DNA from: Candidatus Contendobacter odensis Run_B_J11
GTDB lineage: Bacteria > Pseudomonadota > Gammaproteobacteria > Competibacterales > Competibacteraceae
NCBI RefSeq assembly: GCF_000531125.1
Contig: NZ_CBTK010000068.1
Coordinates: 1-64,000, forward strand
Reading direction: 5' to 3'
Length of the DNA: 64,000 bases
In this document: positions 1 through 7,858 of the stretch, one piece after another
How positions within the stretch are numbered: position 1 is the stretch's first letter
Layout: each line of letters begins with the position of its first letter
Position numbers and translations under genes: made by a program
The notes under the pieces: generated by a model
What the model was told of the DNA's origin: nothing
The model's input: only the letters and a program-made list of their open reading frames with translations
Database searches by the model: none

Positions 1-86
1 AAATTATGAACGAGCATTTTTACTGCCAGTGCTCTTTTTATTTCAAGCCCCTCTAGTGAATTAATAATATCATCTAAATTTAACAT
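1..86 (-). CDS. Partial protein at window edge, possibly a transposase N-terminus
   Basis: The first 28 codons of a gene that runs off the left edge are visible. It begins at an ATG with a good ribosome-binding site (AGGAGA, about 6 bases upstream). The peptide starts MLNLDDIINSLEG and continues with a Lys/Arg-rich helix ending AVKMLVHN. The DNA is much more AT-rich than the neighbouring mutT, which suggests acquired DNA. From memory, some IS630-like transposases open with a similar helix before a helix-turn-helix, but the fragment is too short to be sure. The existence of the start is well supported; the function is a guess. Confidence 0.4.
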   Translation of the reverse strand, partial: MLNLDDIINSLEGLEIKRALAVKMLVHN

Positions 87-236
87 GACTCAATTCTCCT
101 ATAAAAATAATTATTAATAACTATAATATAAATTTTTCAGAAGGGTGTGTTGAAAAATTCCACAACCTGTAAATGATTGCTATACATTTTAACCGAAAAG
201 CAGGCGATCTTCGAGCGTCGCGCCTTTATCCCCGCC

Positions 237-650
237 CTACCCTAAAGGATGGGGTTTTACGACACACTGGATGATCGGCGCGTCGGCGGCAGGAAAGGCG
301 AAATCGGCCAACTTTGCAGGTAACACCCACGCCAGCGGTTGATTTTCCCGACCCTGTGGCTCGCCGTGATAGACGGTCACTCGCCACACGTCCAGCAGCA
401 CGGTTTGGTCGGAATAAGCGTGATGAACCTGCATCAGCGGTGCAGCGGCTTGCACCGTGATGCCCAGTTCCTCGCGCAACTCGCGCACTAGCGCCCTCTC
501 CACCGTTTCATCCACTTCGACCTTGCCACCGGGGAATTCCCACAGCCCGCCCTGATGCACATGGTCAGGCCGGCGGGCGATCAAAATGGCTCCAGTAGCA
601 TCCGCGAGGATCCCGACTGCGACATGGACCACTCGCGATGCAGCGTTCAC
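237..650 (-). CDS. mutT: MutT-type Nudix hydrolase (8-oxo-dGTP diphosphatase)
   Basis: A 137-residue protein of typical MutT length. The Nudix box occupies about residues 42-64 and has the full pattern: Gly, Glu six residues later, then REL-REE-LG. In the family these Glu residues bind Mg2+ and hydrolyse 8-oxo-dGTP to 8-oxo-dGMP, preventing A:T to C:G mutations. A WEFPGG motif just before the box is typical of MutT proper. It overlaps the end of argJ by 4 bases, so the two are probably translationally coupled. secA-argJ-mutT is a known gammaproteobacterial order. Some MutT proteins of this group carry a C-terminal thiamine-phosphate-synthase-like domain; this one does not. Confidence 0.93.
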   Translation of the reverse strand: MNAASRVVHVAVGILADATGAILIARRPDHVHQGGLWEFPGGKVEVDETVERALVRELREELGITVQAAAPLMQVHHAYSDQTVLLDVWRVTVYHGEPQGRENQPLAWVLPAKLADFAFPAADAPIIQCVVKPHPLG

Positions 651-1837
651 GTCCGATACTCGGCATTGATCCGCACATAGTCGAAGGATAGATCAGTGGT
701 CCAGACCCGCGCCGTGGCCTCGCCCCGCCCGAGTTCGACCCGCACAGTGATGGCGGATCGTTGCATCACCTGTTGCCCCTGCGCCTCGGTGTAGTCCGGG
801 GCACGCTCGCCATGGCGGACAATGCAGGCTTCATCGAGATGGATCGCCACCCGTTCCAGCTCCAAATCCACCAGCCCGGCCCGGCCCACCGCCGCCAGAA
901 TTCGGCCCCAGTTGGGATCGGAGGCGAAAAAAGCGGTCTTGACCAGCGGGGAATGGGCAATGGTATAGGCGACCTGGCGGCATTCAGCCTGATCCCGACC
1001 CCCCTCAACCTGCACTGTGATGAACTTGGTGGCGCCTTCGCCATCGCGGATGATGGCTTGCGCCAGGTCGGTACAGATTTCACGCACTGCGGTAGCGAAA
1101 CCTTCGTAATCCGCGCCGGTTGTTGGCACCTTTGCGCCAGCCTGTCCGGTCGCCAGCAACACGCAGCAGTCATTGGTGGAGGTATCGCCATCCACGGTGA
1201 TGGCGTTGAAGGAGTCGGCGACCGCTGCGGCCAGAATTTGCTGTAACAGCGCCTCGTCCGCAGTGGCGTCGGTGGCGACAAAAACCAGCAGGGTCGCCAT
1301 GTCCGGGCAAATCATCCCCGCGCCTTTGGCGATGCCGGTGATCGTCACCGTCGTTTCCGCCAGCGTTAGTTGCCGCGATGCCCATTTAGGGCGGGTGTCG
1401 GTGGTCATAATGCCGTGGGCGGCATCGCTCCAGCCGTCCGCCCGCAATGCCGCCAGCGCTGCGGGCAATCCGGCCACCAGCCGATCCAGTGGCAACGGCT
1501 CGCCGATCACACCAGTGGAAAAGGGCAACACCGCGTCCGGCGAAGCACCGACCAGCGCCGCCAGTTCCCGACAGGTGGTATCGGCGTCCAGCAGCCCTTG
1601 CCGACCGGTGCCGGCGTTGGCGTTACCAGTGTTGATCACCAGATAGCGCGGTTGAGCGGCGCTCAAATGCACTCGCGCCACCGTGACCGGCGCGGCGCAA
1701 AAGGCATTGCGGGTAAAGACCGCAGCGGCGCGAGTTCCCGCTACGACTTCGATCACCACCAGATCGCGCCGGTCAGGATATTTGATCCCGGCGCAGGTGG
1801 TGCCCAGGCGGATTCCAGCGATAGCCAGTGGTTCCAT
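647..1837 (-). CDS. argJ: Bifunctional ornithine acetyltransferase / N-acetylglutamate synthase
   Basis: A 396-residue ArgJ. In arginine synthesis it moves the acetyl group from N-acetylornithine to glutamate and, in bifunctional forms, also makes N-acetylglutamate from acetyl-CoA. The self-cleavage site is recognisable in [14 protein letters not shown]: family members split before the Thr of MAT-LL, giving alpha and beta chains with Thr as nucleophile. I chose the ATG at 1837, beginning MEPLAIAG, because it has a GGGAGAGA ribosome-binding site; an in-frame extension further upstream would overlap secA and has no support. The start lies 14 bases after the secA stop and the end overlaps mutT, consistent with a secA-argJ-mutT transcript. 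Confidence 0.95.
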   Translation of the reverse strand: MEPLAIAGIRLGTTCAGIKYPDRRDLVVIEVVAGTRAAAVFTRNAFCAAPVTVARVHLSAAQPRYLVINTGNANAGTGRQGLLDADTTCRELAALVGASPDAVLPFSTGVIGEPLPLDRLVAGLPAALAALRADGWSDAAHGIMTTDTRPKWASRQLTLAETTVTITGIAKGAGMICPDMATLLVFVATDATADEALLQQILAAAVADSFNAITVDGDTSTNDCCVLLATGQAGAKVPTTGADYEGFATAVREICTDLAQAIIRDGEGATKFITVQVEGGRDQAECRQVAYTIAHSPLVKTAFFASDPNWGRILAAVGRAGLVDLELERVAIHLDEACIVRHGERAPDYTEAQGQQVMQRSAITVRVELGRGEATARVWTTDLSFDYVRINAEYRT

Positions 1838-1851
1838 GGGTCTCTCCCGGT

Positions 1852-4581
1852 TCAATCCAACTGGCCGTGGCATTGTTTGTACTTTTTGCCCGAACCACAG
1901 GGGCAAGGTTCATTGCGACCGATCTTGCGGCCGTCGCGCACGAAGGGGAGGTGCGGGGCCTCATCGGGCTGCCGGTGGCGAATTTCGATCCCGGAACCGT
2001 CCGCCTCCGCTTCCCCTTCCGCCAGCGCCGATGGGGCGGCGTGTTCAAAGTGCAGGGCAGCAGGTGAGGGTCGGCGCGGTTCGGGAATCGGTTCCGGCTC
2101 GGTTTGGAGCTGCGCCCGCACCAGAAAGCCGACGGCTTCGTGATGGATGCGCTGCACCAGCGCCTTAAACATCTCGAAGGCTTCGCGCTTGTACTCCTGT
2201 TTGGGATTCTTCTGGGCGTAGCCGCGCAGATGAATCCCCTGGCGCAGATAATCCATCGCTGCCAGATGCTCGCGCCAGTGGGAATCCAGCACCTGCAACA
2301 GCACCGCTTTCTCGAATTGGCGCATCCATGCCGCACCCGCCAAGGCTTCTTTCTGGGCGTAGGCTTGTTCCAGTTCCGCGTGAATCCGTTCCCGCAGCGG
2401 CTCTTCATGCAACTGATGGTCGGCATCCAGCCAGGCTCGTAACGGCAGTTGCAGCCCGAATTCCCGCTCCAGCGCTTCCTCCAGCCCGGCCACATTCCAT
2501 TGTTCCTCCAGCGTTCGCGGCGGAATGTGGGCATCGATCACCTGGGTCAGCGCATCGGCGCGCATGTCCTTGAGCGTTGCCGATACGTCCTCGGTTTCCA
2601 TCAACTCGTTACGCCAGCCGTACATCACCTTGCGCTGGTCATTAGCCACGTCGTCGAATTCGAGCAGATTCTTGCGAATGTCGAAGTTATGAGCCTCGAC
2701 CTTGCGCTGGGCGTTTTCAATCGCCTTGGTCACCCAGGGATGCTCAATCGCCTCGCCTTTCTCCATCCCCAGTTTTTGCATCAACCCCGCGACCCGTTCG
2801 GAGGCGAAAATTCGCAACAGGTTATCTTCCAGCGACAGGTAGAAGCGACTGGAACCGGGATCGCCCTGCCGCCCGGAACGTCCGCGCAACTGGTTGTCGA
2901 TCCGGCGCGATTCGTGGCGTTCGGTGCCGATAACGTGTAAACCGCCGGCGGCCACTACCTGCTTGTGCCGCACATCCCACGCCCAGCGCACCGCCTCGCG
3001 GTCGGCATCGCTGGTTTCGGGAGGCAACGCCTTCAATTCGGCTTGCAGGTTGCCGCCCAGCACGATGTCGGTGCCGCGCCCGGCCATGTTGGTGGCAATG
3101 GTCACCGCGCCCGGTCGTCCGGCCTGGGCGATGATTTCCGCTTCCCGTTCGTGCTGTTTGGCGTTGAGGACTTCATGCGGCACCTTATCTTTCTTGAGCA
3201 GGTTGGCCAGCAATTCCGAGACTTCAATCGAGGTGGTGCCGACCAGGGTCGGCTGGCCGCGCTTGCGGCAGTCGCGGATGTCTTCCAGCACCGCCTCGAA
3301 TTTCTCCGGCGGGGTGAGGAACACCAGATCGCCCATGTCCTTACGGACCATTTTCAGGTGGGTAGGCACCACGATTACTTCGAGGCCGTAAATCTGCTGG
3401 AACTCGAAGGCTTCGGTATCGGCGGTGCCGGTCATCCCGGCCAGTTTCTGGTACAGGCGAAAGTAGTTCTGGAAAGTGATCGAGGCCAGGGTCTGGTTCT
3501 CGGCTTGAATCGGCACCCCTTCCTTGGCTTCAATCGCTTGATGCAGGCCGTCCGACCAGCGCCGGCCCGGCATGGTGCGACCGGTGAATTCGTCCACGAT
3601 GATGACTTCGCCATTGCGGACGATGTATTCCACGTCGCGGTGAAACAGCGCGTGCGCCCGCAGGCAGGCGTTCAGGTGATGGAACACGCCGAGGTTGGCG
3701 GCGTCGTACAGGCTCTCGCCGCCGTGCAGCAGTTCTGCCTCCAGCAGCAGTTCTTCAACCCGCTGATGTCCATTTTCGGTCAAATACGCCTGCTTGACCT
3801 TCTCGTCCACCCAGTAATCGCCCGGCCCCTCTTCTTCCTTCTGGCGGGTCAGTTTCGGCACAATCGCGTTGACCCGGCGATACTGCTCGGAACTTTCCTC
3901 AGCGGGACCGGAAATGATCAACGGGGTGCGCGCTTCGTCAATCAGGATCGAGTCCACCTCGTCCACCAGCGCGTAATGCAGCGGTCGTTGCACCTTCTGA
4001 TCGAGGCCGAAGGCCATGTTGTCGCGCAGGTAATCGAAGCCGTATTCATTGTTAGTGCCGTAGGTAATGTCAGCGGCGTAGGCGGCGCGCTTGTCATCGG
4101 GATTCATCCCGGCGATGACCACGCCAACCGTCATCCCCAGAAAGCGGTAAATCTGGCCCATCCAGTCGGCGTCACGTTGGGCGAGATAATCGTTAACCGT
4201 GACTACATGAACGCCCTTGCCGGTCAGGGCGTTGAGATAGACCGCCAAGGTTGCGACCAGGGTTTTACCTTCACCGGTGCGCATTTCGGCGATTTTGCCT
4301 TCGTGCAGCACAATGCCGCCGATTAACTGCACGTCGAAATCACGCATTTCCAGGGTGCGCTTACTCGCTTCACGCACCACCGCAAAGGCTTCCGGGAGCA
4401 GCGCGTCCAGCGTTTCGCCTTTAGCCAGGCGGCTTTTGAATTCCTCGGTTTTGGCGCACAAATCGGCGTCGCTTAATGCGGCGATCCCCGGTTCCAGCGC
4501 GGTAATTTTATCCGCAGTCTTGCGCATCCCTCGGATCACGCGGTCATTGCGGCTGCCAAAAATCGTTTTCAGAATATTCAT
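1852..4581 (-). CDS. secA: Preprotein translocase ATPase SecA
   Basis: A 909-residue SecA, the motor that pushes unfolded preproteins through SecYEG. Visible landmarks are Walker A (MRTGEGKT, about residue 100), the DEVD Walker B motif ([13 protein letters not shown]), the preprotein cross-linking region, NBD2 and the C-terminal zinc/SecB-binding tail (CPCGSG, then KQCH). The ATG at 4581 is preferred over an in-frame TTG one codon earlier. This ATG shares its A with the TGA stop of the vapC gene upstream (TGATG), so secA translation may be coupled to a toxin gene. In E. coli secM and then secA follow lpxC; here no secM is visible and about 10.7 kb of accessory genes lie between. Confidence 0.98.
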   Translation of the reverse strand: MNILKTIFGSRNDRVIRGMRKTADKITALEPGIAALSDADLCAKTEEFKSRLAKGETLDALLPEAFAVVREASKRTLEMRDFDVQLIGGIVLHEGKIAEMRTGEGKTLVATLAVYLNALTGKGVHVVTVNDYLAQRDADWMGQIYRFLGMTVGVVIAGMNPDDKRAAYAADITYGTNNEYGFDYLRDNMAFGLDQKVQRPLHYALVDEVDSILIDEARTPLIISGPAEESSEQYRRVNAIVPKLTRQKEEEGPGDYWVDEKVKQAYLTENGHQRVEELLLEAELLHGGESLYDAANLGVFHHLNACLRAHALFHRDVEYIVRNGEVIIVDEFTGRTMPGRRWSDGLHQAIEAKEGVPIQAENQTLASITFQNYFRLYQKLAGMTGTADTEAFEFQQIYGLEVIVVPTHLKMVRKDMGDLVFLTPPEKFEAVLEDIRDCRKRGQPTLVGTTSIEVSELLANLLKKDKVPHEVLNAKQHEREAEIIAQAGRPGAVTIATNMAGRGTDIVLGGNLQAELKALPPETSDADREAVRWAWDVRHKQVVAAGGLHVIGTERHESRRIDNQLRGRSGRQGDPGSSRFYLSLEDNLLRIFASERVAGLMQKLGMEKGEAIEHPWVTKAIENAQRKVEAHNFDIRKNLLEFDDVANDQRKVMYGWRNELMETEDVSATLKDMRADALTQVIDAHIPPRTLEEQWNVAGLEEALEREFGLQLPLRAWLDADHQLHEEPLRERIHAELEQAYAQKEALAGAAWMRQFEKAVLLQVLDSHWREHLAAMDYLRQGIHLRGYAQKNPKQEYKREAFEMFKALVQRIHHEAVGFLVRAQLQTEPEPIPEPRRPSPAALHFEHAAPSALAEGEAEADGSGIEIRHRQPDEAPHLPFVRDGRKIGRNEPCPCGSGKKYKQCHGQLD

Positions 4582-5006
4582 CAATTTTTCTCACCAATGG
4601 GTCGTTCAAGTTGCCAATCTTCCAGCATTAAACCGGGGACGCGAGCAAATTCGCGGGTGTTGTGGGTGACGACGATCAGGCCGTGAGCGCGGGCAATGGC
4701 GGCGATTTGCAGGTCGTAGGGGCCGATGGGTTTGCCTTGGTGGGCAAGGGTGGCGCGGATGTCGCCGAAATGTTCGGCGGCGTCATCGTCAAAAGGCAGG
4801 CTGGGAAGATTGGCAAAGAATCGTTGCAATCGCGCTTGATTCTCTGCTACTCGCTGGCTTTTGCAGGCGCCAAACCATAATTCCGCTTTGACTGGCGCAC
4901 AAAGCCAAATATGACCTTTTCCAGCTAATACAACGTGCTGAGTAATTGGCTCGTCGTTTCTCAGCCAAGCGATACAGGCATTGGTATCTAGCAAATAACG
5001 ACTCAT
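4581..5006 (-). CDS. vapC: VapC-type PIN-domain ribonuclease toxin
   Basis: A 141-residue PIN protein. The acidic residues expected for Mg2+-dependent RNase activity are present: Asp7 (LLDTN), Glu42 (VKAELWFG) and Asp98 (PYDLQIAA), followed by the closing TTHNTREF-like segment (VVTHNTREF). PIN toxins of this type cleave tRNA or rRNA when freed from the antitoxin. Its start overlaps the end of the small acidic gene upstream by 4 bases, the usual antitoxin-then-toxin arrangement. Its stop overlaps the secA start codon by one base, which is unusual for a toxin gene and an essential housekeeping gene. All key residues are present, so it looks intact. Confidence 0.9.
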   Translation of the reverse strand: MSRYLLDTNACIAWLRNDEPITQHVVLAGKGHIWLCAPVKAELWFGACKSQRVAENQARLQRFFANLPSLPFDDDAAEHFGDIRATLAHQGKPIGPYDLQIAAIARAHGLIVVTHNTREFARVPGLMLEDWQLERPIGEKN

Positions 5007-5245
5007 TCCAAACTTTCTCGCGGTGCATCGACACCTAAATCATCGTCAGTAATATCGTCGGGAAAATCATCGCTCAGTGTACCTGCTACACTGCGTACCC
5101 ACTGCTCCCAGCTTTGCGAGTTAGATTTGGTTGATTTCACCGGCAATACAATGATTTCCGCCTCCTGGCAATCGGCAAATTCAGGGGGCAGGTCAAACTG
5201 GACATGTAAACCGTTCAAAGATTGGATAACGCGGTGTGCGTACAT
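5003..5245 (-). CDS. vapB: VapB-like antitoxin of the adjacent VapC
   Basis: An 80-residue protein starting MYAHRVIQSLNG at an ATG with a strong AGGAGA ribosome-binding site. The N-terminal half (about 1-38) looks like a short beta-rich segment, HVQFDLPPEF followed by EIIVLPVK, as in proteins encoded next to PIN toxins. The C-terminal half is acidic and contains VAGTL-SDDFPDDI at residues 53-65, probably the segment that wraps the toxin. It overlaps vapC by 4 bases. The same C-terminal motif, at the same residue numbers, appears in the next gene upstream. Antitoxin function is inferred mainly from gene position and the acidic tail. Confidence 0.75.
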   Translation of the reverse strand: MYAHRVIQSLNGLHVQFDLPPEFADCQEAEIIVLPVKSTKSNSQSWEQWVRSVAGTLSDDFPDDITDDDLGVDAPRESLE

Positions 5246-5273
5246 AGTCTTTTCTCCTGTATATGATTCTAAT

Positions 5274-5609
5274 TCACCGGCGGGCATTGGCTTCTTCTCT
5301 ATCCGTGATTGGCTTGCCGCCAAAGTCGATACGAATTTCGGCAAGCCGTGCCAGCGCTTCCTGCCTCGAAAGCTCACCATCTTTAGCGTGGATTTCCTCA
5401 TCATCATGATCTTCGATGTCATCCGGGAAATCATCTCCCAAAGTTCCCGCTACTGCTGCAAGAAACGCCTCAGTATCGCCTGCCGATTTAGACGCTGTTT
5501 GAACTGTGCCATAGCGCTGTTCAAGGAATTCGATAAAGTCCAATGCTTCCTGTGCCGCTTGTTCGGGCAAATGGAGACTGTGGTGATAAATAGTTTCAGC
5601 TAAGGTCAT
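5274..5609 (-). CDS. DUF2281-like antitoxin-type protein
   Basis: A 111-residue protein starting MTLAETIYHHSLHLPEQ at an ATG with an AGGAGA ribosome-binding site. The N-terminus (LPEQAAQEALDFIEFLEQRYG) matches the helix that defines DUF2281, a family found in antitoxins. It then carries VAGTL-GDDFPDDI at residues 53-65, almost identical to the downstream VapB-like protein, and a charged helix (GELSRQEALARLAEIR). No toxin gene of its own follows; the next gene, 28 bases on, is the VapB-like one. It may be an orphan antitoxin, or a second antitoxin acting on the VapC at 4581-5006. Confidence 0.65.
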   Translation of the reverse strand: MTLAETIYHHSLHLPEQAAQEALDFIEFLEQRYGTVQTASKSAGDTEAFLAAVAGTLGDDFPDDIEDHDDEEIHAKDGELSRQEALARLAEIRIDFGGKPITDREEANARR

Positions 5610-5644
5610 GTGGTTTCTCCTAATGCAGCTTAAGATCAAATTAT

Positions 5645-6103
5645 TCATTCCAAAGAATCACGTTTATTTTCCTCTCTCCACTCAGCATCCGAAAGCCACA
5701 TTTCCACTCGTCCTGGATGATCGGATTTAGTCATCTTAACTTTCTCACTAGGGCGATAAATCTTCGCGATAAAGGGACGAGAATGCTTTTTTATAAATTG
5801 TTCTATCTTTGGAAAAGTTACAATGAAGTTTTTTGCAAGTTCAGGGAAAGGCGCTGTTCCAATGAGAACAAACAAGCCCACTTCAGCCTGTAGGACAGCC
5901 GCTTTTTCATTTGGTTTATAGCGTATTCTTTGATCATGGGTGATCACATACCAACCCCGACGGCCAACTTCTGTGAGCCATTCTTCATCCTTGGTGATGT
6001 CTGCAAAGTGATCAGCATGTTTTTCAACAGTAAGACCTGCTTGAAACAGTAGTTCAGGGAACTGTTTACCTAGGTCTCGATCCGTGAAGAACACGATGCT
6101 CAA
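5645..6103 (-). CDS. PIN-like toxin, VapC45 type
   Basis: A 152-residue protein resembling the PIN-like toxins paired with DUF433 antitoxins (the Mycobacterium tuberculosis VapBC45 type). Acidic residues suited to a PIN active site are visible at the N-terminus (FFTDRDLG, Asp8 and Asp10), near residue 38-40 (KDEEW) and at Asp57 (YVITHDQRIRYKP). The C-terminal third is basic and probably binds RNA. The start overlaps the DUF433 antitoxin gene by 4 bases, antitoxin first. The codons are AT-rich compared with secA or lpxC. The family is recognised from motif layout and partner; the target RNA is unknown. Confidence 0.75.
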   Translation of the reverse strand: MSIVFFTDRDLGKQFPELLFQAGLTVEKHADHFADITKDEEWLTEVGRRGWYVITHDQRIRYKPNEKAAVLQAEVGLFVLIGTAPFPELAKNFIVTFPKIEQFIKKHSRPFIAKIYRPSEKVKMTKSDHPGRVEMWLSDAEWREENKRDSLE

Positions 6104-6759
6104 GCGGCACGCTCGTACACAATCGCCATTTCAATTTCATCAGGTTTGAGGTCGTAATCTTCAGCCAACGTCTCCACTGATTCGCCAGCATCAATCCGGT
6201 CAACGATGACCGCTGTGGATATTCCCTTGTGTATCAATATTGGGCGTCCAAAGCCAATACAAGGATCAATGGCAATTATCTTTTGATTGTCGATACTTGT
6301 CACATAGGGATAAATACGACTAGGCAATTCCATATTCCACTCAATTCGCGCCAAATACGCTTCAAGGATCTTACGCATTGCAAGTTGCCCGGATTGAGAA
6401 AGGTTGATCAACTCGCCATAGTATTGCAGAAATAAATCTCCGGTTGCCGTCAATAAATCATGTTTCATAAGCAATCTGGAAATTTTCAATTCTTGCTCTG
6501 CATAGTCCAGCGCATTACGCAATGCGCTTATAGAGACATTGTGATTTTGGCGCAAAGCGCGCAGAACATAGGCTTCAACTAAATTAGTAAATGACAGAAG
6601 CCGCTGATCTTTATCAGCAAACTGTATCAGTGGCTCAAAGTATCCGGGGCCATCCCGTTTAGGATAGCTTCTACCCATAAACCAGGATCGGAGGGTTGCC
6701 GGAGCCAGCTTTAAGTAGTGCGCTGCCTCAGTAATAGTGTAAGTCGGAGTGTCGAGCAT
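6100..6759 (-). CDS. DUF433 antitoxin with MerR-like N-terminus, VapB45 type
   Basis: A 219-residue protein. Residues about 6-35 (YTITEAAHYLKLAPATLRSW) form a MerR-like helix-turn-helix. The C-terminal 55 residues form a DUF433 domain (GRPILIHKGIS, then a helix ending AEDYDLKPDEIEMA), itself a small winged-helix fold. This domain arrangement is that of VapB45-type antitoxins. It overlaps the toxin gene at 5645-6103 by 4 bases. It probably represses its own promoter, which would lie in the 46-base gap upstream. Pairing and orientation agree with a complete two-gene module. Confidence 0.8.
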   Translation of the reverse strand: MLDTPTYTITEAAHYLKLAPATLRSWFMGRSYPKRDGPGYFEPLIQFADKDQRLLSFTNLVEAYVLRALRQNHNVSISALRNALDYAEQELKISRLLMKHDLLTATGDLFLQYYGELINLSQSGQLAMRKILEAYLARIEWNMELPSRIYPYVTSIDNQKIIAIDPCIGFGRPILIHKGISTAVIVDRIDAGESVETLAEDYDLKPDEIEMAIVYERAA

Positions 6760-6805
6760 AGGTGTATCCTCCTAAAAAATTCAGATAAGAGTAAATAAAA
6801 ATATG

Positions 6806-7033
6806 TCAATAAAATACCTGCCGTTCATTTAATTCATCCCTGCTGAAAGACTTCCCTGCTTGAACATAAGATAGCCCACGCATGAGTTGCGCGTATTTTT
6901 GCGGCAAATCCGTAGCGAAAGGTTCCGGCTGTAAAAAAGTCACCTGCCGCAGAGCCATAAAGTCACCACAGGCTGCACATAGTGCCAGCAGCGGTGAAGT
7001 ATCAATGACGATCTGGCAATCCAAATCAGGCAT
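6806..7033 (-). pseudogene. Truncated DUF3368 (PIN-type) toxin, possibly fused to an antitoxin tail
   Basis: About 75 codons starting MPDLDCQIVIDTSPLLAL, the typical opening of DUF3368 proteins, which are PIN-like partners of UPF0175 proteins. Homologues run to roughly 150-170 residues with further acidic active-site positions; these are absent. After about residue 27 the sequence changes to TFLQPEPFATDLPQKYAQL and a helix ending SRDELNERQ, which looks more like the end of a small antitoxin. The simplest reading is a deletion that joined two modules. It overlaps the UPF0175 gene by 8 bases, as an intact toxin gene would. It is probably inactive as a nuclease. Confidence 0.6.
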
Positions 7034-7274
7034 TGGCAATATCTTCTGCTAATTCTTCCGGCGTGATCTGGATGGGCGAGACACTATACCGATATAAATT
7101 TATAATGAATTCGACGCGCTCCAACTGGGCGAGTTGCGCTGCTTGTCCACTTGTCAAGCGACCTAGTTCAAACAGTTTCACCGCCATTGCCATCCGGGCT
7201 TCCTGTTCAAACTCATTACGGCTGACTCGCAGCGCATCAGGCAACACATCTGGATATTCAACAATCAGTTGCAT
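7026..7274 (-). CDS. UPF0175 family antitoxin-type protein
   Basis: An 82-residue UPF0175 protein starting MQLIVEYPDVLPDALRVSRNEFEQEARMA. The pattern of an N-terminal strand with ISREEFE-like text, then EARMAMAVKLFELGRLTSGQAAQLAQL, is characteristic of the family and gives a helix-turn-helix-like segment at about 38-55. These proteins are usually encoded before DUF3368 PIN-like toxins and are taken as their antitoxins. Here the following DUF3368 gene is truncated, so the antitoxin may be a survivor. The ATG at 7274 has a CGGAGA ribosome-binding site; in-frame codons further upstream overlap the previous gene. Confidence 0.8.
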   Translation of the reverse strand: MQLIVEYPDVLPDALRVSRNEFEQEARMAMAVKLFELGRLTSGQAAQLAQLERVEFIINLYRYSVSPIQITPEELAEDIANA

Positions 7275-7320
7275 GATCAAATTCTCCGTAATAAAGGTAC
7301 ACAGTGCGTACCCTATCGGG

Positions 7321-7551
7321 TTAAGCCGCTTTTCGATAACGCCGAACTTCAACATCGATTCCCTCACGATAAGCCTGTTCGGCTTGCTTGAGCAGGACCG
7401 ATGTGACTTCCTCACTGTGGTAAACCTCACCGCAGGTTTCACAGATTTCACCAGGCACATCACGAATCATGATCGTAGTACCTCCGCGCTCCAACAGGAT
7501 ACTGGCGGTTCCGGGCTGGGTTTCGCCGTGCTTGCAGATGATGCATTTCAT
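7321..7551 (-). CDS. YgiT/MqsA-type zinc finger antitoxin-like protein
   Basis: A 76-residue protein with two CxxC pairs (Cys at MKCIICKHG, then ICETCGEVYHS) that would bind one zinc, as in the N-terminal half of MqsA. Between them lies the usual GTTIMIRDVPGEICETCGE text of YgiT-type proteins. It lacks the C-terminal DNA-binding domain of full MqsA. It follows a DUF4258 gene with a 4-base overlap (toxin-like gene first, zinc-finger gene second), an arrangement I know to be common for this pair. I chose the start at 7551 because it overlaps the preceding stop in ATGA fashion; an earlier start would add ten residues with no family match. Confidence 0.8.
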   Translation of the reverse strand: MKCIICKHGETQPGTASILLERGGTTIMIRDVPGEICETCGEVYHSEEVTSVLLKQAEQAYREGIDVEVRRYRKAA

Positions 7552-7826
7552 GATGTTACCCTCGTGGTGAAGCCTTCCGACCATTGCGTTGGGTTGGGTT
7601 CGTAGACTGTGATAATGATTCGCTCGCCGAATGAATGATTATCGGAAAACACAATATGAATGGGCCGACTACCAATATAGCCAAGCCATAAGCAACTAGG
7701 TAATGGATAGTCGTTTGGGTAGTCTTCAATAACTCGTCCATTCGATAGCGCCAAATCTATATCGAATTCAGTAATTCCACGCTCAAACATCCGTTTAATT
7801 GCATGTTGTCTGTATTTATTAATCAT
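7548..7826 (-). CDS. DUF4258 protein, probable toxin of the zinc-finger pair
   Basis: A 92-residue DUF4258 protein: it opens NKYRQHAIKRMFERGITEFDI, with the H-A-x-x-R-M-x-x-R-G-I signature, and ends in IIITVYEPNP, the typical terminal strand. The fold is thought to resemble RelE/BrnT-like small RNases, and family members are commonly encoded beside YgiT-type zinc fingers. It lies 32 bases downstream of the methyltransferase gene on the same strand, so the TA genes may be read from the restriction operon as well as from their own promoters. Toxicity is inferred from family and position. Confidence 0.75.
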   Translation of the reverse strand: MINKYRQHAIKRMFERGITEFDIDLALSNGRVIEDYPNDYPLPSCLWLGYIGSRPIHIVFSDNHSFGERIIITVYEPNPTQWSEGFTTRVTS

Positions 7827-7858
7827 TATTACTCACCTTTTATAAGGTGCTAAACGGT

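Noticed and set aside
2965-4326. A 453-codon open frame on the plus strand opposite secA
   Set aside because: It mirrors secA codons in a GC-rich gene, shows no family motif and has no ribosome-binding site. SecA is unquestionable.
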